Below are positions 53,010 to 62,845 of a stretch of 64,000 nucleotides of DNA, one piece after another (positions within the stretch are counted from its first letter, which is position 1; each line of letters opens with the position of its first letter). The translations under genes and the position numbers were made by a program. Where the stretch lies: positions 1-64,000 of the forward strand of contig NZ_JANQLX010000013.1 in assembly GCF_028280385.1 (NCBI RefSeq). The letters are read 5' to 3'. Under the pieces are notes generated by a model. It did no database searches and was not told where the DNA came from. It saw only the letters and a program-made list of their open reading frames with translations. The stretch comes from Allomuricauda sp. GTDB lineage: Bacteria; Bacteroidota; Bacteroidia; Flavobacteriales; Flavobacteriaceae.

Positions 53010-55854
53010 AATAGCGCGTTTGGTAATTGCCCCCAGCATAAAATACATTCCTTTTTTCTTACTTCTTTTTGGATTTAGGATGCTAGGGCAACATACCAAC
53101 GAGATTACGGCGACCTTAAAGGGAGAAACCAAGGAAATTGAAATCAAACAAAAATTCACCTATCTCAATACTTCAACAGATGGGTTGACAGCCCTGTATT
53201 TCAATGATTGGAACCATGCCTATTCCAACAAAAAAACCGCCCTTTCCAAACGTTTCGGCGAAGAGTTTAAACGCAGTCTTCACCTTGCCAAGGACAGGGA
53301 GCGCAGCTTTACCAATATAGTGAGCATTGTGGACGATGCCTATACCGGATTGGATTGGAACCGGGTCGAAAACAAGGACATCATACGGGTTCAGTTAAAG
53401 GAGGTACTGACACCGGGAGCTTCCATACAGCTGTTTTTCACCTATACCATTCGGCTACCACATTCAAAGTTCACGGCCTATGGGTTTCATCCCAATGGGG
53501 AATATCATCTAAAGGACTGGTATTTATCCCCCGCAGTGTATGATAAGGGTTGGAAATTGTATGACAATATGGACCTGGACGATAATTTTACGGCTCCTTC
53601 CAATACCACCATCAATTTCACCTATCCTGAGAAGCTGTTTTTGGCCTCAAATTTTCTGGATTCCGGACAATCCAAATTTCCAGGCGGACAATACATACAT
53701 CTCATTGGTAACGATAGGAAAAATTGTGAAATCATTCTAAGCCGAATCCAAAAGTTTACCAAGCACATTACCACTCCGCTTACCGTTACCACCGATTTGG
53801 AGTCCAATAGGTACGACAAGGTTTCCCAAGGGCTGTCCATTGAAAAGGTGGCCACTTTCTTAAACCAAAACTTAGGTCCCTATCCGCATCCTAATCTCTT
53901 GGTCAACGAAGTTGCCTACAACAAAAACCCGTTGTACGGGATCAATCAACTTCCGTCATTTATCCGTCCTTACGAAGAACAGTTTCAGTTTGAAATGAAG
54001 TTTCTCAAAACGGCCATCCATGCCTATTTAAAGGAAACTATTTATTTGGACCCCAGAGCGGAACGATGGGTGCACGATGCCATTGGGAATTACTTGATGA
54101 TCAAGTATGTGGAAGACCATTACCCTGATCAAAAGCTGGCAGGAAAACTATCTAGAATTTGGGGATTTCGAAGCTTTCATTTGGCTAAAATGGATTTTAA
54201 CGAACAGTATGCGCTATTGAGCATGCTACCGGCCCGGAAAAATATCGACCAGGCACTTGCCACCCCTAACGATTCCTTGATCAAATTCAACCAAAAGATA
54301 GCCAACGCCTATAAAGCCGGATTGGGAATGTCTTACCTGGACGAATATTTGGGTGGGCAAAAGGTGGATAGTAGCATCATCAGTTTTTACCAAGCCCATC
54401 GTCTAAATCCAACGGTCACCGCCTCAGATTTCCAGAAAGAGGTAGAACGCTACACGGACCAGGACATAGATTGGTTTTTTGACGAATATGTTTCTACCCG
54501 CAAGAAAATCGATTTTAAAATCAAAAAGGTTGAAAAAACAGAGGACTCGCTCACCTTTGTCATTAAAAATAAACAACAGACCAATGTACCCATCTCTGTT
54601 TTTGGGCTTCAAAAGGACTCGGTGGTATCCCACTACTGGTTCAAGGATATTGATACCTCAAGAACCTTCACCATACCCCGTAATGGGGAAGACCGTCTGG
54701 TCCTTAATTACGATCAGAAAATACCTGAGTTCAATCAGCGGGATAACTGGAAAACCTTAAATGGTTTCTTTGCGAGCAACAAAAAACTGAAATTCCAATT
54801 TTTTAAGGATACAGAGGACCCCTATTATCATCAAATCTTCTATGTGCCCATAGCCAATTTTAATGTCTACGATGGGATTACCCCGGGACTCCGGATTTAT
54901 AATAAGACTTTTTTGGAGCGACCCTTTCAATACGACATTGCCCCTACCTACTCCTTTTTGGAAAAAACGGTGGTTGGCAAAGCAAGCTTAAGGTATCGCA
55001 AGTACCATGGAAAAAGCGGACTTTTTGTCTCCAATTATACCTTCTCCGGTTCCACTTCGCACTTTCAGGTGAACTCCAGATATACCACGCTAACTCCTGC
55101 GGTAGCCTTTGGATGGCGGCCGGAAAACTTAATGTCCAATAGAAGGCAGACCTTATTGCTCAGGTATCGCAGCGTGTTTCGAAAAATTGATGAGAGCATT
55201 GCAGACCAACTGGACACACAACCGGATTATAGCGTTTTGAACCTACGGTTTTTAGACGTCGATAATGATATTATCAACTACACTTCTTGGTTTTTGGACG
55301 CACAACATTCCAGCGATTTTACCAAGTTGGCCTTTGAAATGGAATATAGAAAGCTCTTTGAGAGCAACCGCCAACTGAACTTAAGATTGTACGCTGGTAA
55401 ATTTTTGCGTAACAAAACAGATTCCGACTTCTTTAGTTTTGCATTGGACAGACCTACGGACTATTTGTTTGACTTGAATTACCTGGGGCGTTCTGAAAAC
55501 TCTGGAATCTATAGCCAACAAATCATTATTGCTGAAGGAGGATTTAAATCGCAATTGGAAAATCCGTTTGCCAATGACTGGATCGTGACCACCAATACCA
55601 GCACCAACATCTGGCGATGGATAGAGGCTTATGGCGACCTGGGCTACATCAGAAGTCGGGGCCAAAATGCCAGATTTGTCTATGACTCAGGTATAAGGCT
55701 CAATTTGGTGACCGATTATTTTGAACTTTATTTTCCAGTGTACTCCAATCGCGGATGGGAAATTGCCGACAGGGATTATGGCGAGCGCATACGTTTTGTG
55801 GTAACGATCAGCCCAAAGACCCTAATTGGACTCTTCACAAGGCAATGGTTCTAA
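52969..55854 (+). CDS. Inactive M1 peptidase-like protein with C-terminal barrel-like region
   Basis: 961 residues from an ATG overlapping the previous gene by 41 bp; a TTG at 53020 would avoid the overlap and start a signal peptide ending near MLGQ, and I think it equally likely. Residues about 60-500 follow the M1 aminopeptidase fold (beta-saddle, then helices with WVHDAIGNYLMIKYVED), but the HExxH zinc motif is absent and the usual WLNEG is replaced by WVHDAIG, so catalysis is unlikely. Residues about 620-961 show alternating strands, many aromatics and a final Trp-Phe, as in an outer-membrane beta-barrel. Function unknown. Confidence 0.65.
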   Translation: MHSIRAEILALTSKIARLVIAPSIKYIPFFLLLFGFRMLGQHTNEITATLKGETKEIEIKQKFTYLNTSTDGLTALYFNDWNHAYSNKKTALSKRFGEEFKRSLHLAKDRERSFTNIVSIVDDAYTGLDWNRVENKDIIRVQLKEVLTPGASIQLFFTYTIRLPHSKFTAYGFHPNGEYHLKDWYLSPAVYDKGWKLYDNMDLDDNFTAPSNTTINFTYPEKLFLASNFLDSGQSKFPGGQYIHLIGNDRKNCEIILSRIQKFTKHITTPLTVTTDLESNRYDKVSQGLSIEKVATFLNQNLGPYPHPNLLVNEVAYNKNPLYGINQLPSFIRPYEEQFQFEMKFLKTAIHAYLKETIYLDPRAERWVHDAIGNYLMIKYVEDHYPDQKLAGKLSRIWGFRSFHLAKMDFNEQYALLSMLPARKNIDQALATPNDSLIKFNQKIANAYKAGLGMSYLDEYLGGQKVDSSIISFYQAHRLNPTVTASDFQKEVERYTDQDIDWFFDEYVSTRKKIDFKIKKVEKTEDSLTFVIKNKQQTNVPISVFGLQKDSVVSHYWFKDIDTSRTFTIPRNGEDRLVLNYDQKIPEFNQRDNWKTLNGFFASNKKLKFQFFKDTEDPYYHQIFYVPIANFNVYDGITPGLRIYNKTFLERPFQYDIAPTYSFLEKTVVGKASLRYRKYHGKSGLFVSNYTFSGSTSHFQVNSRYTTLTPAVAFGWRPENLMSNRRQTLLLRYRSVFRKIDESIADQLDTQPDYSVLNLRFLDVDNDIINYTSWFLDAQHSSDFTKLAFEMEYRKLFESNRQLNLRLYAGKFLRNKTDSDFFSFALDRPTDYLFDLNYLGRSENSGIYSQQIIIAEGGFKSQLENPFANDWIVTTNTSTNIWRWIEAYGDLGYIRSRGQNARFVYDSGIRLNLVTDYFELYFPVYSNRGWEIADRDYGERIRFVVTISPKTLIGLFTRQWF

Positions 55855-55963
55855 TTTTGCTTTATTCACAAAAAACAAGTTGATATTTCTTTGTTTTTTG
55901 AATTATTCGCTCTAAAATTCACTTTTTGATAACATATTATTACTTTATTAACAGTAAATACTG

Positions 55964-55994
55964 TTGTCAATCTGTTTGCGATTTTGTATTTTTG
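55964..55994 (+). promoter_or_regulatory. Promoter of the E1 dehydrogenase gene
   Basis: -33 TTG (55964-55966) and -7 TATTTTTG (55987-55994) with 20-bp spacing; the ATG is 20 bp after the -7 box. Confidence 0.6.
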
Positions 55995-56013
55995 CAGAAA
56001 TTCCACATAGCCA

Positions 56014-58425
56014 ATGAAACCCCATTCCAAGACAAGCAACGATATTTCCTTTGATGATTTCCAGTCCCAAATCCTTAAGGATTATGAGGTTGCGGTCACC
56101 AGTAGGGAATGCAGCCTGTTAGGGAGAAGGGAAGTGCTTTCGGGCAAGGCCAAGTTTGGCATTTTTGGCGACGGAAAGGAACTTCCACAATTGGCCATGG
56201 CACGTGCCTTCCAAGATGGGGATTTTAGAAGTGGCTATTACAGGGACCAAACCTTTATGATGGCCTTGGGCTATCTAAACCCCAAGGAATTTTTTCACGG
56301 CCTATATGCCACCACCGATCTTGAAAAAGAGCCCATGAGCGCGGGGAGACAGATGGGCGGACATTTTGTGACCCATAGTATCAATGAGGATGGCAGTTGG
56401 AAAGATCTGACCAAGCAAAAGAACAGTAGCGCTGATATTTCATGTACCGCGGGACAGATGCCCCGCTTGTTGGGCTTGGCGCAAGCTTCCAAATTATATC
56501 GGAACCTGGAGGAAGTGGACTCCACCAATTTTTCCAACAATGGAAATGAAGTGGCCTGGGGCACCATTGGAAATGCCAGCACCAGCGAGGGACATTTTTT
56601 TGAAACTGTCAACGCAGCGGGTGTTCTGCAAGTGCCCATGGTTATTTGTATTTGGGATGATGACTATGGCATCTCGGTACCCGCCGAATTCCATACCACC
56701 AAAGGGGACATTTCTGAAGCCTTAACCGGACTCCAACGGGATGAAAACAAGGATGGTTATGAAATGTTGAAGGTGAAAGGCTGGGATTACACCGCCTTAA
56801 TCCATGCCTTTGAAAATGCTTCCGACATCGCTCGGGAAAGCCATATACCTGTTACGATCCATGTAACGGAACTTACCCAGCCACAGGGTCATTCCACATC
56901 CGGGTCGCATGAACGATATAAGTCAGCTGAGCGGTTGGAATGGGAACGGGAGAATGATTGCAACAAAAGATTTCGGGAGTGGATTCTTGAAAATGGAATC
57001 AAGACCGAGGAAGAACTAAAATTACTTGAGCGGGAAATCAAGCAAAAAGTTAGGGCGGCCAAAAAAGAGGCTTGGGCGGAATTCCTTCAACCGCATATCA
57101 TGGCCAAAAAACAATTGGTGCAGCTATTGGAGAATGCAGCTTCCAAAAGCCCCAACCGAAGCTTTGTCACCAAAATAAAAAATGATCTGATCGCCATTGA
57201 AGAGCCCATAAAAAAGGACCTTGCTTCCAAAGCTCGAAAGGCGTTAAGGTATTTATTGGGTGAAACTACCCAAGAAAGGATGGCCCTTCAACAGTGGATC
57301 GAGAATTTTCTTCAGACAACACAGCCTAAATACAGCTCCCACCTTTATAGTGAGTCGGATAACAAGGCTACAGCGATTGAAACAATTGAACCGGTATATA
57401 CCAATGCTTCAGAGGAAGTGGACGGCAGGATCATTTTAAGGGATAATTTTGATGCCCTTTTCTCCAAATACCCAAATGTATTGGTCTTTGGTGAGGATAC
57501 TGGAAATATAGGTGATGTAAACCAAGGCCTTGAGGGATTGCAGAAAAAATACGGCCCGTTAAGGGTGGCAGATACCGGAATTAGGGAAACTACCATTATA
57601 GGGCAAGGCATTGGGCTTTCGCTGCGTGGTTTGAGACCTATTGCCGAGATACAATATTTGGATTACATCCTATACGGAATCCAGACGCTGAGCGATGATC
57701 TCGCTAGTTTAATGTACCGCACAGTAGGAAAACAGAAGGCCCCGTTGATCGTAAGAACCAGAGGGCATAGATTGGAGGGAATCTGGCATTCCGGCTCCCC
57801 TATGGGTAGTCTAATCCACTTACTCCGAGGTATGTATATTTTGGTGCCGAGAAACATGACCCAAGCAGCTGGATTTTACAATACTTTGATGAAAAGTGAT
57901 GAACCTGCCTTGGTTATTGAAAGTCTAAACGGCTATCGTCTAAAGGAGAAGAAACCTGACAATCTTGGAGAGTTCCTTACCCCAATAGGGAAAGTGGAAA
58001 CGGTAAAAGAAGGAAGCGATATCACCTTGCTTTCCTATGGTTCCACGCTGCGAATCGTGCAAAAAGTGGCCATGGAACTTTTGGAAGTGGGCATTGATGC
58101 CGAGGTAATCGACGCTCAGTCTTTACTGCCTTTTGACTTGGAACATGATGTGGTAAAAAGCTTGCAAAAAACCAACAGGTTGTTGGTGATCGATGAAGAT
58201 GTTCCCGGTGGCTGTTCCGCATATCTGCTGCAGGAAATCTTGGAAAAGCAGGGTGGATATAAATATTTGGACAGTGCTCCACAAACTTTGACCGCCAAGG
58301 CGCACAGACCGGCCTATGCCTCTGATGGAGATTATTTTTCCAAGCCCAATGCGGAAGATATTTTTGAAAAAGTTTACAGTATTATGCATGAAGCTGATCC
58401 AGCTTCCTATCCCACACTACGATAA
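56014..58425 (+). CDS. Fused 2-oxoacid dehydrogenase E1 alpha/beta
   Basis: 803 residues. The first half (about 25-430) is the E1-alpha domain with the thiamine diphosphate region (GNASTSEGHFFE, IWDDDYGISV). The second half (about 470-800) is the E1-beta transketolase-like domain (FGEDTGNIGDVNQGL, ADTGIRETTIIGQGIGLSLRGLRPIAEIQYLDY). Fusion of the two subunits in this order is common in Bacteroidota. It decarboxylates branched-chain 2-oxoacids or pyruvate and passes the acyl group to a lipoyl E2 encoded elsewhere; branched-chain specificity fits iso-fatty-acid synthesis in this phylum (inference). A strong terminator follows. Confidence 0.9.
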   Translation: MKPHSKTSNDISFDDFQSQILKDYEVAVTSRECSLLGRREVLSGKAKFGIFGDGKELPQLAMARAFQDGDFRSGYYRDQTFMMALGYLNPKEFFHGLYATTDLEKEPMSAGRQMGGHFVTHSINEDGSWKDLTKQKNSSADISCTAGQMPRLLGLAQASKLYRNLEEVDSTNFSNNGNEVAWGTIGNASTSEGHFFETVNAAGVLQVPMVICIWDDDYGISVPAEFHTTKGDISEALTGLQRDENKDGYEMLKVKGWDYTALIHAFENASDIARESHIPVTIHVTELTQPQGHSTSGSHERYKSAERLEWERENDCNKRFREWILENGIKTEEELKLLEREIKQKVRAAKKEAWAEFLQPHIMAKKQLVQLLENAASKSPNRSFVTKIKNDLIAIEEPIKKDLASKARKALRYLLGETTQERMALQQWIENFLQTTQPKYSSHLYSESDNKATAIETIEPVYTNASEEVDGRIILRDNFDALFSKYPNVLVFGEDTGNIGDVNQGLEGLQKKYGPLRVADTGIRETTIIGQGIGLSLRGLRPIAEIQYLDYILYGIQTLSDDLASLMYRTVGKQKAPLIVRTRGHRLEGIWHSGSPMGSLIHLLRGMYILVPRNMTQAAGFYNTLMKSDEPALVIESLNGYRLKEKKPDNLGEFLTPIGKVETVKEGSDITLLSYGSTLRIVQKVAMELLEVGIDAEVIDAQSLLPFDLEHDVVKSLQKTNRLLVIDEDVPGGCSAYLLQEILEKQGGYKYLDSAPQTLTAKAHRPAYASDGDYFSKPNAEDIFEKVYSIMHEADPASYPTLR

Positions 58426-58429
58426 AAAG

Positions 58430-58455
58430 AGCCCCCTGTTTTAGGGGGCTTTTTC
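58430..58455. terminator. Bidirectional intrinsic terminator
   Basis: AGCCCCCT (58430-58437) pairs perfectly with AGGGGGCT (58443-58450), with T behind it and A before it, so it can end both the E1 transcript and the convergent M16 transcript. Confidence 0.85.
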
Positions 58456-58456
58456 T

Positions 58457-61237
58457 TTAGTTTTTGATTTCTGTTTCTTGCTGTTGGACTGTGGGCACCA
58501 ATGGATTGCCATCGGCATCTATCTCAATGATGTTGTCGAAGCCCAGTTCATCCAATTTGCTGGCTATTTTGGCCCTATCCCCAACCATGAACCAATTGAC
58601 CGCCTCTGGCTTTACCACCTGTTTGCTCACTTGGTGCAATTCTTCCAGCGAAAGGTTTCTCACGCTTTCATCATACGTTTGGTAGTAGTCGTCAGGTAAA
58701 TCGTATCTCAGCAAATTCCGGATGGAACCGTTGACGGAAGAATTGGTTTCCCATTGTCCAGGCAGTTTCAATACCTGGTTGGTCTTTACTTTATCCAACT
58801 CGGCTTGAGTAGCCGGTCGGGTGGTAATAAAATCGGACAATTCTTTGCGAAGTTCCGTCACCGATTCAGCTGTTTTGTCAGTTTGCACGGGAGCATACAC
58901 AATAAATGGCCGCTTTTCCTTGGACCCTAGAACAAAGCCTCCCGCACCATAGGCCCAATGCTTGTCTTCCCTTAAATTCATATTGATTCTTGAAGTAAAG
59001 TCGCCACCCAAAATACTCACCATCTGTCCAACGGCCACCTCTGGAAGATCACCGTATTTTTCGGTCAAATGTCCGGCAATAATCACAGATTGTTGCGATT
59101 CTGGACGGTTCATCAAATACAGGGTGTTCTTGGTATTTACCTTGGGCTCATTGAATACAACCTTTGGAACATCACCCCTTTTCCATTTGCCCAAAGTTTT
59201 CTGGAGTTTGGATTTTAATTCATCCATGGTGATGTCACCAGTTACGATAATGGTGGCATTGTTCGGTTTTACCCAGGTGTTGTAAAAATTGACCACATCT
59301 TCCCGAGTAAGCTTACTGACCGTATCCTCATAACCCGTTCCTGTATACGGATTGCTATAAGGGTGACCCTCCCCATACATATATTTGTTCATTACTCGCA
59401 GCGCCATGGAAATGGGCTGGGATTTTTCGTTCTTGATGTTATTTATCTGCTCATTTTTCAAGCGGTCAAATTCCGTCTCGGGAAATACAGGGTTCAAGAT
59501 TACTTCTGAGAACAGGTCCATACTGGCATCAAAACTCTGTTTTAGAGTGGTCATTAAGACGTTGGATTGGTCTTGGTTGGAAAAGGTATTTAGACTAACT
59601 CCCAATAATTGCGATTTTTCATTGATTTCCAGGGCGTTCATGGTCTTAGTCCCTTCATCCATTAAATTCATGGCCAACTGTGCGGTGCCGGGGCTGGATA
59701 AATGGTCCGTTTTATAACCAGCGTCCATTACCATATTGACCACCACAGTGGGTACCCCCGTTCTTTTGGCCAGAACAATATTAAGTCCGTTGGATAATTG
59801 GGCTTTCTCCAGCGTTGGAAATTTGGAACTTTTCTGGGCTCCCAAGGCAGGCAAGCTAGAACGATCAACACCAGATTCGGTTACGGAATATTCTGGAAAA
59901 GGATTGCAGACAAGAACGTGTTTTCCCTTGGTAAGCCATTTGTTGGCCGTCTTTTTGAGGTCTGCCACAGTGGCCTCCTGCACGTATTGAAGCATGGTTT
60001 TATAATACGAGGCATCACCGAAATATGTTTGGTTGGAAGCTAAAATATCAGAGACGCCCCCAAAACCCCCAATGCGTTCCAATCCTTTTATAAAGCCTGA
60101 AAAATAAGCAGCTTTAACCCTTTTCAGCTCAGCTTCCGTTGGGCCTTCAGACAGAAACTTTTGAATTTCAGCTTCGAGTTGGAGTTTTAATTCATCCCCA
60201 TTCTGACCGGGCTTCAGATTAAGCCAGGTGATAAATCTACTGGCCAGTTCACTGGATGCTTGAAAAGAAACCGCACTGCTGGCCGTCTGGTCTTCGTAAA
60301 CGAACTTCTTGAACAAGCGCGAATTCTTTCCATTGGTCAAAATGGAAGATATCAAATCGAAATGCAGATCTTCCCTGGAACCAAATTGGGGTGTATGCCA
60401 GGCAAAAAGAACCCGAGTCTCCGGTACGCGGTCCTCATATACCTGGTAAGTGTCATAATTTCGCTCAGGAATGTTTACTTCCTGCCTTTCAATTCTTGGT
60501 CCCGCTGGGATATCCCCAAAATATTTGAGTACTTTTTTATGTACTTCGTCGGGATCTATGTCGCCTGCCACTGCGATTACCGCATTGGCGGTTCCGTAAT
60601 AGGATTTAAACCATTCATGGACATCCTCCAAAGAAGCTGCATTCAAATCTTCCATTTCCCCTATCACGGTCCATGAATAAGGGTGCCCCTTGGGATACAT
60701 GGACTTGGTAAGGTAGTTCCACTGCATACCATAAGGCTGGTTTTCACCTTGTCTTTTTTCGTTTTGGACCACACCGCGTTGTTCATCCAATTTATCTTGG
60801 TCGATTGCTCCCAACAAATGGCCCATTCGGTCCGATTCCAAAAAGAGCACCTGGTCCAGTGCGGAAACAGGAACATTTTGGAAGTAGTTGGTACGATCGG
60901 AATTGGTGGTGCCATTTAAATCGGTTCCCCCAATACTTTCCAGGGCTTGGAAATAGTCTTTGTTATAGTTTTCGCTACCGTTGAACATTAGATGCTCAAA
61001 TAAATGGGCAAAGCCGCTTTTTCCAGGTTTTTCATTTTTAGAACCCACATGGTACCACACGTTTACCGCTACTATGGGCGCTTTATGGTCTTCATGAACC
61101 AAAAGGGTAAGCCCATTTGGAAGTGTGTATTTTTTGTGCGGGATTTCAATTTGGTCAGCCTTAAATTCAAAGTTTTGTCCCAGGATTGTTTGCACACAAA
61201 TAAGGACCATGAGAAGGAAGGGAATATGTCTCTTCAT
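58457..61237 (-). CDS. M16 family zinc metallopeptidase (pitrilysin-like)
   Basis: 926 residues with a signal peptide (cleavage near TILG, before QN). The inverted zinc motif HLFEH (His78, Glu81, His82) and the downstream Glu in RGVVQNEKRQGE form the active site in the first half. Two M16 plus two M16-C domains follow in order; the second half lacks the zinc motif, as is normal for the two-domain fused form. It is a periplasmic or outer-membrane oligopeptidase. A GTTCAA-AGTA-TTGAAC palindrome lies 29-44 bp upstream of its start. Confidence 0.9.
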   Translation of the reverse strand: MKRHIPFLLMVLICVQTILGQNFEFKADQIEIPHKKYTLPNGLTLLVHEDHKAPIVAVNVWYHVGSKNEKPGKSGFAHLFEHLMFNGSENYNKDYFQALESIGGTDLNGTTNSDRTNYFQNVPVSALDQVLFLESDRMGHLLGAIDQDKLDEQRGVVQNEKRQGENQPYGMQWNYLTKSMYPKGHPYSWTVIGEMEDLNAASLEDVHEWFKSYYGTANAVIAVAGDIDPDEVHKKVLKYFGDIPAGPRIERQEVNIPERNYDTYQVYEDRVPETRVLFAWHTPQFGSREDLHFDLISSILTNGKNSRLFKKFVYEDQTASSAVSFQASSELASRFITWLNLKPGQNGDELKLQLEAEIQKFLSEGPTEAELKRVKAAYFSGFIKGLERIGGFGGVSDILASNQTYFGDASYYKTMLQYVQEATVADLKKTANKWLTKGKHVLVCNPFPEYSVTESGVDRSSLPALGAQKSSKFPTLEKAQLSNGLNIVLAKRTGVPTVVVNMVMDAGYKTDHLSSPGTAQLAMNLMDEGTKTMNALEINEKSQLLGVSLNTFSNQDQSNVLMTTLKQSFDASMDLFSEVILNPVFPETEFDRLKNEQINNIKNEKSQPISMALRVMNKYMYGEGHPYSNPYTGTGYEDTVSKLTREDVVNFYNTWVKPNNATIIVTGDITMDELKSKLQKTLGKWKRGDVPKVVFNEPKVNTKNTLYLMNRPESQQSVIIAGHLTEKYGDLPEVAVGQMVSILGGDFTSRINMNLREDKHWAYGAGGFVLGSKEKRPFIVYAPVQTDKTAESVTELRKELSDFITTRPATQAELDKVKTNQVLKLPGQWETNSSVNGSIRNLLRYDLPDDYYQTYDESVRNLSLEELHQVSKQVVKPEAVNWFMVGDRAKIASKLDELGFDNIIEIDADGNPLVPTVQQQETEIKN

Positions 61238-61265
61238 GACTAAATGATTTACGTTATTGATTGAT

Positions 61266-61281
61266 GTTCAAAGTATTGAAC
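61266..61281. promoter_or_regulatory. Palindrome upstream of the M16 gene
   Basis: GTTCAA-AGTA-TTGAAC, a perfect 16-bp inverted repeat 29-44 bp before the M16 start, in the divergent spacer shared with the DoxX gene. It could be an operator; no regulator is adjacent. Confidence 0.35.
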
Positions 61282-61436
61282 AAGGTAATAATTTTTATAC
61301 TCCCCACCTACTGCGCGACAAGTTCTTGGCGAGCATGTATAGAATGTCGCTATTTCTGAAATACGAAATTTCATTGCACATTTTTCTTTTGTTGCCACAT
61401 AATTTATACATTCACCAAATCTAAAATCCCCCGCAA

Positions 61437-61814
61437 ATGAAAAACAATCTTCTTATCCATTTGGGACTTGCCATACTGCGCATTGTTCCATCTGCCTTTA
61501 TGTTGACCCATGGCATCCCAAAATTTCAAAAACTCATTAGTGGCGACATGAAATTTGCCAATCCCATAGGTATTGGCGAAGGACCTTCCCTCTTTTTAGC
61601 TGTTCTGGGTGAATTCATATGTCCCATTTTGATGATTATAGGACTAAAGACCAGATGGGCCGCCATCCCAACCACCATAGTGATGTTGGTTGCCGCATTT
61701 AGGGTACATGCCGCTGACCCGTTTGGAACGAAAGAAAAAGCATTGCTTTTTGCGGTTGTCTTTATTGTGGTTTTTCTCCTTGGCCCCGGAAAATACAGCG
61801 TGGATAGAAAATAG
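61437..61814 (+). CDS. DoxX family membrane protein
   Basis: 125 residues with four membrane helices. The family pattern is visible: a first helix ending in THGIPKF, then GEGPSLFLAVLGEFICPILMIIGLKTRWAA (acidic residue and Gly in the second helix) and a final LLGPGKYSVD. DoxX proteins are small inner-membrane proteins linked to quinone or thiol redox in some bacteria; here the role is open. It stands alone between divergent and convergent neighbours. Confidence 0.85.
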   Translation: MKNNLLIHLGLAILRIVPSAFMLTHGIPKFQKLISGDMKFANPIGIGEGPSLFLAVLGEFICPILMIIGLKTRWAAIPTTIVMLVAAFRVHAADPFGTKEKALLFAVVFIVVFLLGPGKYSVDRK

Positions 61815-61816
61815 GG

Positions 61817-62818
61817 CTACACAATACTGGCCAACATCTCCTTAAGCAGGTCACCTTGGCTAAGGTTACTAGCCCCTACTCCCTTGCCTTTTAAATCCAG
61901 TTTTCTCAAATTGGAAATAATGGCGCTTACCCGTTTCATGGGGTAGTTTTTGGCAGCCACCGCAAATTCATTGACAAAATATGGATTCACGCGAAGTACT
62001 TTGGCCACATTCCCCGGGGAATGATCTTTGAGTCCATGATATTGAAGTAATTGGGTAAAAAAGGTGTTCAAGAGGGTTATGGTAACCACAAAGGGATTGT
62101 CCTTGGGGTTTTGGGCAAAATAATCCACAATACGCGCCGCCTTTTGCACATTGCGTTCCCCAATGGCTTTTTTTAACTCAAAATTGTTGAAGTCCTTACT
62201 AATACCAATATGCTGTTCCACCAATTCCGGGGTGATTTCCACGGTATTCGGAACAACCAAGGTCAATTTATCAAGTTCATTGTTGATCTTGCTCAAGTCA
62301 GTTCCCAAAAACTCCACGATCATCATGCAAGCCTTGGGCGCTATTTTGTAATTCCTACCAGACAAGGTTCGGCGTACCCATTCACCCACTTGGTTTTCGT
62401 ACAGCTTCTTGCTTTCAAATAATATCCCGTTTTTTTGAATGGATTTGTACAACTTTTTACGTTTATCCAACTTTTTGTACTTGTAGCAAATTACCAAAAT
62501 GGTGGAAGGCTGAGGATTATCGGCATAGGCCGTAAATTGCTCAATGGTACGGGAAAGATGCTGGGCCTCTTTAACAATAACCACTTGATGCTCAGCCATC
62601 ATTGGAAACCTTTTGGCATTCGCTATGACTTCATCCACACTGGTCTCCTTGCCATAAAGCACCATTTGGTTAAATCCTTTTTCATCCTCGGTGAGCACAT
62701 GATCGCCAATATATTGGGAAATCCTATCAATATAGTAGGGCTCCTCCCCCATTAAAAAATATATGGGCCTTGGGTTGCCATTCTTTATTTCCGATACAAT
62801 CTCTTTTACCTTATCCAT
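61817..62818 (-). CDS. holA: DNA polymerase III subunit delta
   Basis: 333 residues. The N-terminal Rossmann-like domain opens with PIYFLMGEEPYYID (about 18-31), where a Walker-A-like loop is degenerate as in all delta subunits. Conserved residues continue through MMAEHQVVIVKEAQ and LGTDLSKINNELDKLTL to the C-terminal collar domain (about 210-333). It is the clamp-loader wrench that opens the beta clamp. It starts 27 bp from the divergent HsdR-N gene, which is its usual neighbour in Flavobacteriia as I recall. Confidence 0.9.
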   Translation of the reverse strand: MDKVKEIVSEIKNGNPRPIYFLMGEEPYYIDRISQYIGDHVLTEDEKGFNQMVLYGKETSVDEVIANAKRFPMMAEHQVVIVKEAQHLSRTIEQFTAYADNPQPSTILVICYKYKKLDKRKKLYKSIQKNGILFESKKLYENQVGEWVRRTLSGRNYKIAPKACMMIVEFLGTDLSKINNELDKLTLVVPNTVEITPELVEQHIGISKDFNNFELKKAIGERNVQKAARIVDYFAQNPKDNPFVVTITLLNTFFTQLLQYHGLKDHSPGNVAKVLRVNPYFVNEFAVAAKNYPMKRVSAIISNLRKLDLKGKGVGASNLSQGDLLKEMLASIV

Positions 62819-62845
62819 TCAGAAAAAAATCATCAAATTTGCCCT

